A stretch of DNA of 6,388 nucleotides, taken from Hyphomicrobiales bacterium. GTDB lineage: Bacteria > Pseudomonadota > Alphaproteobacteria > Rhizobiales > Aestuariivirgaceae. The DNA lies in the NCBI GenBank assembly GCA_013002595.1, contig JABDJG010000372.1:1-6388 (forward strand). The letters run 5' to 3'. The translations under genes and the position numbers were made by a program. Numbering within the stretch: the stretch's first letter is position 1; each line of letters begins with the position of its first letter. Below the pieces are notes generated by a model. That model was not told the origin of the DNA. It did not search any database and saw only the letters and a program-made list of their open reading frames with translations. Positions 1 through 6,388 of the stretch are shown one piece after another.

Positions 1-118
1 GGATCTGGGTATTTGCACCTATGCCGATGAAGCGAGGTTTTTCAGCTATCGGCGCACGACGCATCGCGGCGAACCGGATTATGGCCGGCAATTGTCGGCG
101 ATCATGATTGCGCAATAA
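1..118 (+). CDS. pgeF: Peptidoglycan editing factor PgeF (YfiH/DUF152 family), C-terminal fragment
   Basis: Partial gene: the 5' part lies outside the window, and the reading frame (codons from base 2) gives 38 residues before TAA at 116-118. The visible tail contains CTYADEARFFSYRR near its start and GEPDYGRQLSAI near its end. The CTY...RFFSYRR...GRQ.S.I pattern is the characteristic C-terminal signature of the YfiH/PgeF family (also called multicopper polyphenol oxidase/laccase-like). Family members act in the cytoplasm and correct peptidoglycan precursors carrying L-Ser in place of L-Ala; purine-nucleoside activities have also been reported. The stop is 11 nt before the next start, so the two genes are probably co-transcribed. 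The family call rests on the signature alone, because the catalytic His/Cys residues lie mostly in the missing part. Confidence 0.85.
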   Translation, partial: DLGICTYADEARFFSYRRTTHRGEPDYGRQLSAIMIAQ

Positions 119-129
119 GGGACAAACGG

Positions 130-1281
130 ATGGCACTTCATTTTGAATCGAAGGAATACAGGGCGCGCGTGCGCAAAGTCCTGAAATCACTGCACGAGCA
201 AAAACTCGATGGCCTTTTGATGTTCAATCAAGAGAGCATGTATTATCTGACAGGGTACGACACCTTCGGATTCTGCTTTTTTCAGTGTCTTTATCTGGGT
301 GCCGACGGCCGCATGGTATTGCTAACGCGGCTGCCGGACCTGCGGCAGGCGCAGCATACCTCGAATTTGACCGACATTCGCGTTTGGACCGATGAGAAGG
401 GCGCGCAGCCGGCAACCCAGCTCAAGGACATGCTCAAAAGCCTTGGCGCCGGCCGCAAGCGGCTGGGAATAGAGACCAATGCCTACGGGCTGACGCACTT
501 CAACGGCAAGGCCGTCGATGCGGCCTTATCCGGCTTTTGCAAGCTGATCGAAGCCTCCGATCTTGTCAGCCGGGTGCGTATGATCAAGTCGGATGCCGAA
601 CTTGCCTATATCCGCAAGGCCGGGCGGCTGGGCGATGCGGCCCTCAAGGCAGGTATCGAGGCGACCCGGGCCGGCGCCGATGAGGGCGACATTCTGGCTG
701 CCCAGCAGGCTGCAGTCTTTTCCGGTGGTGGGGATTATCCGGGCAACGAGTTCATCATCGGATCCGGGCGCGATGCGCTGTTGTGCCGGTACAAGTCCGG
801 TCGCCGGCGGTTGTCCAAACGCGATCAGTTGACGCTCGAATTTGCCGGTGTCTACCGGCACTATCACGCCGCCTTCATGCGCACGCTAATTATTGGCGAA
901 CCCAGGAAACGGCATCTGGCGCTTTATGATGCGGCCCGTGATGCGCTTGTTGCCGTTGAAGGCCAGATGCGCCCGGGACGAACCGCCGGGGATGTTTTTG
1001 ATGCGCATGCAGAGGCGATGGATGCACATGGCATGAAAGATCACAGGATGAACGCCTGCGGCTATGCGATGGGCGCCAAATTCACGCCAAGCTGGATGGA
1101 TTTTCCGATGTTTTACCACGGAAATGACGTGAAGTTACGCTCTGGTATGGTGTTCTTTGCCCATATGATCCTGATGGATTCGGACAAGGGGCAAGCAATG
1201 ACCCTGGGGCGCAGCTACATCATCGGGCGCGGCAAGCCCGAGCCGTTGTCAAAACATTCGCTTAACCTGATCGTGCGTTAA
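130..1281 (+). CDS. M24-family (creatinase/Xaa-Pro peptidase fold) protein with degenerate metal site
   Basis: The 383-residue protein has the two-domain layout of creatinase and prolidase: an N-terminal creatinase-like domain (about residues 15-145, with YYLTGYDTFGF at 38-48) and a C-terminal pita-bread M24 domain (about 155-368). The start is ATG 130, with an AAGGGA Shine-Dalgarno 7 nt upstream. The five usual M24 metal ligands (D, D, H, E, E) are not present at the aligned positions. The first Asp is E237 (LEFAGVY), the second is A248 (HYHAAFMRT), the His is Y312 (GYAMG), the first Glu is H345 (VFFAHMILMD), and the last Glu falls at T358/L359. No dimetal aminopeptidase activity is therefore expected. 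Creatinase itself is a metal-free member of this fold, but its catalytic His does not seem to be present either. Well-kept candidate residues are E237, H244, H246, R251 and H345. From memory, similar proteins sit next to prs or pgeF in other Hyphomicrobiales. Family membership is secure; substrate and reaction are unknown. Confidence 0.85.
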   Translation: MALHFESKEYRARVRKVLKSLHEQKLDGLLMFNQESMYYLTGYDTFGFCFFQCLYLGADGRMVLLTRLPDLRQAQHTSNLTDIRVWTDEKGAQPATQLKDMLKSLGAGRKRLGIETNAYGLTHFNGKAVDAALSGFCKLIEASDLVSRVRMIKSDAELAYIRKAGRLGDAALKAGIEATRAGADEGDILAAQQAAVFSGGGDYPGNEFIIGSGRDALLCRYKSGRRRLSKRDQLTLEFAGVYRHYHAAFMRTLIIGEPRKRHLALYDAARDALVAVEGQMRPGRTAGDVFDAHAEAMDAHGMKDHRMNACGYAMGAKFTPSWMDFPMFYHGNDVKLRSGMVFFAHMILMDSDKGQAMTLGRSYIIGRGKPEPLSKHSLNLIVR

Positions 1282-1304
1282 TGTGCATAGATGGGGTGAC
1301 GGCT

Positions 1305-1312
1305 ACCTAGGT
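1305..1312. other. 8-bp palindrome ACCTAGGT between the M24 gene and the lipoprotein gene
   Basis: A perfect 8-bp palindrome containing the often under-represented CTAG tetramer lies in the 47-nt gap, directly before the lipoprotein ribosome binding site. Its central TAG (1308-1310) is also the in-frame stop that limits how far upstream the lipoprotein gene can start. No function is assigned; it may be chance. Confidence 0.3.
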
Positions 1313-1313
1313 C

Positions 1314-1320
1314 AGGTGGA
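1314..1320 (+). promoter_or_regulatory. Ribosome binding site that fixes the GTG start of the lipoprotein gene
   Basis: AGGTGGA lies 8 nt before GTG 1329. An in-frame TAG at 1308-1310 excludes any earlier start. Starting at the GTG yields a complete lipoprotein signal peptide, whereas later Met codons would cut into the hydrophobic segment. Confidence 0.7.
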
Positions 1321-1328
1321 TATCAGGC

Positions 1329-2444
1329 GTGAATGCGCATCTACATACGGGTTCCGATGCACCGCGAAATGTCATCGTCGGGGTGCTGCTGGCGATGCTG
1401 GTGGTATTTCTGCAAGGGTGTGGCGCCAGCAACCAGCCGTTCGCCAAATCCAGCAAACCGAGCGGGCGAACCGCACCGGCGATCACCGTTACCAAGATGA
1501 ATGGACTGCCGGCCGACAAAGCGCAGCTGATGGTCAAAATGCTGCAAGAATCGGCGGCCAAACGCGACATTGCCATCATTGAGCAGGACCTGCCGGACGC
1601 ATGGAAGCTGACCGGTGACTTTGTGCCGCAGAGCGAACCGGACGGGACCGTAAAGCTGGTCTATGGCTGGACATTGTGGGACACGAAGTCCCGATCGCTG
1701 CATCAGGTCAGCGGGGCCGAACCCTCAGGGCCGGCGGCCGGCAATGCCTGGACGGCGGTTACGCCGGACACATTGCGCCGGGTTGCCGGCTTTACCACCG
1801 AAAGCCTGTCCAGCCGAATGGCGCAATTGGGGTTTGCAACGCAAATCGGCGGGCTGATGCCGCCCACACATGCCTATGCGCAGGCAGGGCCGAATGCAGA
1901 AAAAGAGCTCGACTTCGAAACGCTCTACGGTCCGCAGACGGCCTCAGTGACACCAGCTGATCCGCAATCCGTGCCCGGTTCGCAAGCCCTGGCGACAGAA
2001 GTTGCTGTTGCCCGGGCGCCTGTCGAAGAGACACCAAAGCCCAATCCAAGGCCGACCAGCAAGGCTGCAAAAACGGCTAACAAACAATCAATCCGAGGTG
2101 TTGCCGTGACGGGTGTGACCGGTTCACCCGGCAAGGGCAATCAGGAGCTTGCCGCTGCCATGCGGCGCGTACTCAAACAGGCCGGGTGGCCGGTCTACAA
2201 GTCGCCGCGCCCAGATGCGCTGACCATTTCCGGCGATGTCGATCTGAGTGCCCGGTCCGGTGCTGCCCAGAAAGTCGCGCTGGCCTGGACGGTGAAGTCG
2301 CCTGGCGGCAAGGTCCTGGGGACCATCAGGCAGGCAAATGACGTTCCGGCCGGTTCGCTTGATGCAGGCTGGGGCAAGACGGCAGACTATGCCGCCCAGG
2401 CTGGGGCCGAAGGCATCTTCGACCTGGTGAAAAAGCTGAGATAA
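1329..2444 (+). CDS. Predicted lipoprotein with two copies of an uncharacterised domain
   Basis: This 371-residue protein has a hydrophobic segment at 15-28 followed by the lipobox L28-Q29-G30-C31, so Cys31 should become the lipidated N-terminus. Gly32 at +2 does not give the Asp retention signal of the E. coli Lol rule, so outer-membrane placement facing the periplasm is favoured. The mature protein has two similar globular parts, about residues 50-168 and 255-371, joined by a Pro/Ala/Lys-rich and probably flexible linker (about 175-254). Both parts carry PDA-x3-[TS]-GD-x16-WT with identical spacing (P89...W114 and P295...W320) and a later Trp (W141, W348), so the gene arose by internal duplication. 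I do not recognise a named family. The 'DA...GD' strand pattern recalls the LpoB/CsgG/TolB-N type of periplasmic fold, but that is only a hypothesis. It is probably in the same operon as the M24 gene 47 nt upstream. A link to peptidoglycan or the envelope is suggested only by the lipobox and by nearby pgeF. Confidence 0.8.
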   Translation: MNAHLHTGSDAPRNVIVGVLLAMLVVFLQGCGASNQPFAKSSKPSGRTAPAITVTKMNGLPADKAQLMVKMLQESAAKRDIAIIEQDLPDAWKLTGDFVPQSEPDGTVKLVYGWTLWDTKSRSLHQVSGAEPSGPAAGNAWTAVTPDTLRRVAGFTTESLSSRMAQLGFATQIGGLMPPTHAYAQAGPNAEKELDFETLYGPQTASVTPADPQSVPGSQALATEVAVARAPVEETPKPNPRPTSKAAKTANKQSIRGVAVTGVTGSPGKGNQELAAAMRRVLKQAGWPVYKSPRPDALTISGDVDLSARSGAAQKVALAWTVKSPGGKVLGTIRQANDVPAGSLDAGWGKTADYAAQAGAEGIFDLVKKLR

Positions 2445-2498
2445 CGGTTGTTTGGCGCATTGTGCGTAATCTTCTTGTGGACCCGCGTCAATCTGATA

Positions 2499-2528
2499 TT
2501 GGCAATGTTCGGGCCGCGTTGCTATAGA
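2499..2528 (+). promoter_or_regulatory. Predicted sigma70-type promoter of prs
   Basis: TTGGCA (2499-2504) is followed, after 17 nt, by CTATAG (2522-2527). It can equally be read as an 18-nt spacer with TATAGA (2523-2528) preceded by an extended -10 TG at 2520-2521. Transcription would begin near 2534, giving a leader of roughly 90 nt before prs. It is the best promoter match seen in the 177-nt gap between the lipoprotein gene and prs. Nothing resembling a strong terminator precedes it, so read-through from the upstream operon is also possible. Confidence 0.6.
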
Positions 2529-2586
2529 CCGGCTACAACAGGGGAAGAGAGCGTGGTTCGTATTTGAAACATGCTCGGGCAAGCAG

Positions 2587-2603
2587 AGTTCCCTTTTGGA
2601 ACT
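2587..2603 (+). other. Small hairpin in the prs leader
   Basis: AGTTCC (2587-2592) and GGAACT (2598-2603) form a perfect 6-bp stem with a 5-nt loop, CTTTT. It ends 18 nt before the prs ATG and directly abuts an FNR-like dyad. It could affect translation initiation or mRNA stability, but it is short enough to be chance. Confidence 0.35.
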
Positions 2604-2616
2604 TGATCGGGATCAG
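2603..2616. promoter_or_regulatory. Possible second FNR/FixK-like site at the prs translation start
   Basis: TTGAT-CGGG-ATCAG matches 9 of the 10 fixed bases of the FNR/FixK consensus TTGAT-N4-ATCAA. It is centred about 12 nt before the prs ATG, well downstream of the predicted promoter. Binding there could only block, not activate, transcription from 2499-2528. The central CGGGA is also the only Shine-Dalgarno-like purine run for prs, so part of the match may reflect translation needs. Confidence 0.35.
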
Positions 2617-2621
2617 CCATC

Positions 2622-3554
2622 ATGAAACTGGTAGCAGGCAACTCGAACCGCCCGATGGCAGAAGCCATTGCGGCCAGTCTCAATACACCTTTGACAAAGT
2701 GCAATGTCCGCCGGTTTGCGGATATGGAAGTCTTTGTCGAGATTGAGGAAAACGTGCGCGGCGATGATGTCTTTGTGCTGCAGTCGACCTCGTTTCCAAC
2801 CAATGACCATTTGATGGAACTGCTGATTATCATCGATGCGCTGCGACGGGCATCGGCGCGGCGGGTGACGGCAGTCATACCGTACTTCGGCTATGCCCGG
2901 CAGGACAGAAAGCCGGGACCGCGAACGCCGATATCGGCCAAGCTGGTGGCTAACCTGATTGAGCGGGCCGGTGCCGACAGGGTCATGACCGTCGACCTGC
3001 ACGCCGGCCAGATCCAGGGTTTCTTTGATATTCCGACCGACAATCTGTTTGCCGCGCCGGTCATGATGCGCGACATCCAGGACAAGTACGACTGCAACAA
3101 AGTCGTTGTGGTATCGCCAGACGTTGGCGGCGTGGTGCGTGCGCGTGGCCTTGCCAAGCGGATCAATACACCGCTGGCGATCGTCGACAAACGCCGCGAC
3201 CGGCCAGGCGAATCCGAGGTGATGAACATCATCGGCGACGTGAAGGGCCATTCGTGCATTCTGCTTGATGACATCGTCGATTCGGGCGGTACGTTGTGCA
3301 ACGCTGCCGATGCGCTGCTTGCGCAGGGTGCAACCGATGTTTCGGCTTATCTTTCTCATGGTGTTCTGTCGGGTGGAGCCGTTGCCCGCATTACCGCTTC
3401 CAAGATCAAGGAAATGGTGGTGACGGATTCCATCATGGCGACGGAAGCGGTTCGGGTGTCGCGCAACATCCGGGTTCTGTCGATTGCACCGCTGATCGGT
3501 GAGGCAATTGCGCGTACGGCACGCGAGGAATCTGTTTCCAGCCTGTTCCATTGA
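2622..3554 (+). CDS. prs: Ribose-phosphate pyrophosphokinase (PRPP synthetase), class I
   Basis: Transfers pyrophosphate from ATP to ribose 5-phosphate, giving PRPP and AMP in the cytoplasm. PRPP feeds purine, pyrimidine, His, Trp and NAD synthesis. At 310 residues it is close to the usual class I length (about 310-320). The N-terminal domain shows SNRPMAEAIA (8-17) and the subunit/allosteric region FADMEVFVEIEENVRG (32-47). The ATP-binding RQDRK is at 93-97, DLH at 125-127 supplies the metal/ATP histidine H127, and the flexible catalytic loop DKRR is at 189-192. The PRPP-binding loop LLDDIVDSGGTL is at 214-225, with the acidic pair D216/D217. All key residues are intact. ATG 2622 gives the standard N-terminus; its Shine-Dalgarno (CGGGA, 9 nt upstream) is weak. 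It has its own predicted promoter and is followed by acs on the same strand after 149 nt, which contain a separate regulatory region. Confidence 0.97.
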   Translation: MKLVAGNSNRPMAEAIAASLNTPLTKCNVRRFADMEVFVEIEENVRGDDVFVLQSTSFPTNDHLMELLIIIDALRRASARRVTAVIPYFGYARQDRKPGPRTPISAKLVANLIERAGADRVMTVDLHAGQIQGFFDIPTDNLFAAPVMMRDIQDKYDCNKVVVVSPDVGGVVRARGLAKRINTPLAIVDKRRDRPGESEVMNIIGDVKGHSCILLDDIVDSGGTLCNAADALLAQGATDVSAYLSHGVLSGGAVARITASKIKEMVVTDSIMATEAVRVSRNIRVLSIAPLIGEAIARTAREESVSSLFH

Positions 3555-3569
3555 TCAAGCCGGCTTAAT

Positions 3570-3583
3570 TTGATTTCAATCAA
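3570..3583. promoter_or_regulatory. Perfect FNR/FixK-type box upstream of acs
   Basis: TTGAT-TTCA-ATCAA matches all ten fixed bases of the consensus recognised by FNR, FnrL, FixK and related CRP/FNR-family regulators. It lies in the prs-acs gap, 16 nt after the prs stop and 120 nt before the acs ATG. A -10-like TATAAG begins 24 nt downstream, so the box centre would be about -42 to -44 from the predicted start of transcription. That is close to the -41.5 position of class II activation. A self-complementary TTGATCAA (3551-3558) overlaps the prs stop codon and adds extra half-sites. The match is seen directly; the regulator and direction of control are inferred. Confidence 0.7.
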
Positions 3584-3613
3584 GGGACAGTTCGCTGGCC
3601 TGCGCTTTATAAG
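3584..3613 (+). promoter_or_regulatory. Candidate acs promoter next to the FNR-type box
   Basis: GGGACA (3584-3589, only the GACA half resembling a -35) is followed, after 18 nt, by TATAAG (3608-3613). The poor -35 abutting the FNR-type box fits a promoter that needs an activator. The predicted start near 3620 would give an acs leader of about 84 nt. Confidence 0.45.
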
Positions 3614-3703
3614 ATCAGCCATTGCAGCTTGGCGCGTTGGTTCGCATAATGGCGCGCGACGAAGCATCCAAAACTTGCGATCGAGGGGAGGTCGATTTTC
3701 GAT

Positions 3704-5650
<1,947 letters not shown>

Positions 5651-5679
5651 CCGGTCGTCTCGTTTCTGACTGGACACAA

Positions 5680-5707
5680 GAGCCGTCTTTGATCCGACAG
5701 ACGGTTC
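5680..5707 (+). terminator. Possible terminator of acs
   Basis: GAGCCGTCT (5680-5688) and AGACGGTTC (5699-5707) form a 9-bp stem with one G-U pair and a 10-nt loop, 29 nt after the acs stop. It is followed by CTTCC rather than a long T run, so it is a modest intrinsic terminator at best. Confidence 0.5.
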
Positions 5708-5815
5708 CTTCCAGTGCGTCAATATCTTGTGAAAGCATTAACTGTATTCATCCAATTGGCTGCAGTGCCTTTACGGGTTCTTGTCAGTTGGCGAGTAGAC
5801 TGAAAAGACTGGCCC

Positions 5816-5840
5816 CGGTCGTGCTTGACGGGCAAGACCG
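5816..5840 (+). other. Hairpin/dyad upstream of the small exported-protein gene
   Basis: CGGTC (5816-5820) pairs with GACCG (5836-5840), then a G-A mismatch, then TGC (5822-5824) pairs with GCA (5832-5834), closing a 7-nt loop TTGACGG. It lies 50 nt before the ATG at 5891, in the 240-nt gap after acs. It could be an RNA leader structure or an operator. The loop contains a -35-like TTGACG, but no convincing -10 follows at the right spacing, and I could not assign a promoter in this gap. Confidence 0.35.
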
Positions 5841-5880
5841 ATTATTAACCTCTCGTTGAACGCACCCAGGGGCGGTGAAC

Positions 5881-5885
5881 GGAGG
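5881..5885 (+). promoter_or_regulatory. Strong Shine-Dalgarno for the small exported protein
   Basis: A perfect GGAGG sits 5 nt before ATG 5891 and settles this start over an out-of-frame overlapping alternative that begins inside the upstream region (ATG 5875). It suggests efficient translation. Confidence 0.75.
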
Positions 5886-5890
5886 TAGCT

Positions 5891-6205
5891 ATGACTATTC
5901 GCAAAATGACCAAATCGCTGTTTGCGCTCGGGTTTGCGAGTGTAATGCTGGCTGGTGCGGCTTCAGCTCAACAGTTGATGTGTACCGAACGTACGGCCCT
6001 GCTCAAGGAGCTGAACGGCAAATATCACGAACAAAGGGCTGGCCTCGGCATTGCTGCGGGAAATCGCGGCGCGATGGAGTTTTATGTCTCCGAGAAGGGT
6101 ACTTGGACCATTCTCATGACGTTAACCAACGGCAACACGTGTATCGTTGCGGCTGGGCATTCCTGGCAGCGGGTGCCGATTGCAGCACTCGGCCCAGAGG
6201 CTTGA
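5891..6205 (+). CDS. Small exported protein of unknown function
   Basis: A 104-residue protein with a classical Sec signal peptide: Arg/Lys residues at 4-8, a hydrophobic core at about 10-22 (LFALGFASVMLAG), and an AASA cleavage site after residue 26 (A-S-A then Q27). The mature part is only about 78 residues and should be periplasmic or secreted. It contains two cysteines, C31 near the mature N-terminus and C84 in NGNTCIVAAGHSW, which could form a disulfide. Other visible features are a charged stretch ERTALLKELNGKY (33-45) and the strand-like segments GAMEFYVS and GTWTILMTLTNG. From memory, similar small proteins with a GTWT.....NG.(S/T)C pattern are common in Hyphomicrobiales and are annotated as hypothetical. 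No function is proposed. It is expressed separately from acs, being 240 nt downstream with its own strong ribosome binding site, and it ends before a good terminator. Confidence 0.8.
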   Translation: MTIRKMTKSLFALGFASVMLAGAASAQQLMCTERTALLKELNGKYHEQRAGLGIAAGNRGAMEFYVSEKGTWTILMTLTNGNTCIVAAGHSWQRVPIAALGPEA

Positions 6206-6218
6206 TTCAAATGTAGAA

Positions 6219-6250
6219 ACCGGCGCGAAGGACTAGGCCTTCACGCCGGT
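6219..6250. terminator. Intrinsic terminator between convergent genes
   Basis: ACCGGCGCGAAGG (6219-6231) and CCTTCACGCCGGT (6238-6250) form a 13-position GC-rich stem with one C-A mismatch (6226/6243) and a 6-nt loop ACTAGG. It starts 13 nt after the exported-protein stop and is followed by the T-rich GTTGTTTGT. On the - strand it lies 26 nt past the stop of the convergent gene. There it would be followed by TTTCTACAT, so it may serve both genes. Confidence 0.8.
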
Positions 6251-6276
6251 GTTGTTTGTCACTAAGCGTTTAAGGC

Positions 6277-6388
6277 TTAGTAGTAGCGGCGCATGCAGCG
6301 ACGGTACTTGCGCAGGAACCGGTAGCGGCCGGTCCAGTTGTACTTGCGCAACCAGCGGCGGCAAGGGTTGTAGTGGCCATAGCCACCA
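6277..6388 (-). CDS. Small Arg/Tyr-rich protein, C-terminal fragment, unknown function
   Basis: Partial gene read on the - strand, running off the right edge, with its TAA at 6279-6277. The 36 visible residues end in CMRRYY and contain ten or more Arg, seven Tyr, and Gly/Trp but almost no acidic residues. Two LRKY segments (visible residues 13-16 and 25-28) are exactly 12 residues apart, and two Cys (visible residues 9 and 31) flank them. Short, basic, Tyr/Arg/Gly-rich tails of this sort are common on small secreted proteins of Hyphomicrobiales, but the N-terminus (a possible signal peptide) is outside the window. The frame is supported by the biased composition, the internal repeat and the terminator just downstream. 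It converges on the exported-protein gene. No function can be assigned. Confidence 0.6.
   Translation of the reverse strand, partial: GGYGHYNPCRRWLRKYNWTGRYRFLRKYRRCMRRYY

Noticed and set aside
1283..1582. 99-codon + strand frame starting just after the M24 gene
   Set aside because: It overlaps the lipoprotein signal-peptide region in another frame, lacks a ribosome binding site, and its translation looks random. The GTG 1329 frame has a Shine-Dalgarno and a lipobox.
2451..2480. Possible terminator after the lipoprotein gene (CGCA-TTG-TGCG)
   Set aside because: The stem is only 4-5 bp with a 3-nt loop and a weak T-rich tail, too little to call.
2613..3551. 312-codon open frame antisense to almost the whole of prs
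   Set aside because: It mirrors prs, its translation has no recognisable motif, and its composition is typical of the complement of a GC-rich coding frame. The + strand reading has every PRPP synthetase motif.
3551..3583. The palindromes after prs read as a prs terminator
   Set aside because: TTGATCAA and AAGCCGGCTT are self-complementary without a loop, and the pairings available in RNA are only about 5-6 bp. There is no T run after 3583, so an operator reading fits better.
5875..6216. 113-codon + strand frame overlapping the small exported protein
   Set aside because: It has no signal peptide or motif and no Shine-Dalgarno at ATG 5875, whereas the 5891 frame has GGAGG and a full Sec signal.

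Overview
This looks like ordinary chromosomal DNA from an alphaproteobacterium, most likely of the order Hyphomicrobiales (Rhizobiales). The reasons are a moderately high GC content, the gene order pgeF tail / M24-family protein / lipoprotein / prs (an arrangement I recall from that order), an FNR/FixK-type operator, and two small secreted proteins of a style common there. The genus cannot be read from the sequence. No insertion sequence, phage gene, CRISPR array, tRNA or rRNA was seen. Coding density is high, and no gene-free stretch exceeds about 240 bases.

Region 1 (1-2444, + strand) is a probable envelope-related operon. It holds the last 38 codons of the peptidoglycan editing factor PgeF, then 11 nt later an M24/creatinase-fold protein, then 47 nt later a lipoprotein with a GTG start. 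The M24 protein has lost all five standard metal ligands, so it is probably not a metallo-aminopeptidase. The lipoprotein contains two copies of one domain, joined by a Pro/Ala-rich linker.

Region 2 (2445-3554, + strand) holds a recognisable sigma70-type promoter, a leader of roughly 90 nt and prs, which makes PRPP for nucleotide, histidine, tryptophan and NAD synthesis.

Region 3 (3555-5707, + strand) is acs, the AMP-forming acetyl-CoA synthetase. A perfect TTGAT-N4-ATCAA palindrome lies between prs and acs, followed by a -10-like element at a distance that suits activation by an FNR/FixK-type regulator. This points to oxygen-linked control of acetate activation. A 9/10 match to the same site overlaps the translation start region of prs. 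A modest hairpin follows acs.

Region 4 (5708-6388) has a small exported protein of unknown function on the + strand, with a strong Shine-Dalgarno and a hairpin in its upstream region. It ends at a good terminator that also lies just past the 3' end of a convergent, Arg/Tyr-rich small gene on the - strand, cut by the window edge.

I found no clear new multi-gene system. The points most worth checking are the FNR-like sites, the metal-less M24 protein and the duplicated-domain lipoprotein.
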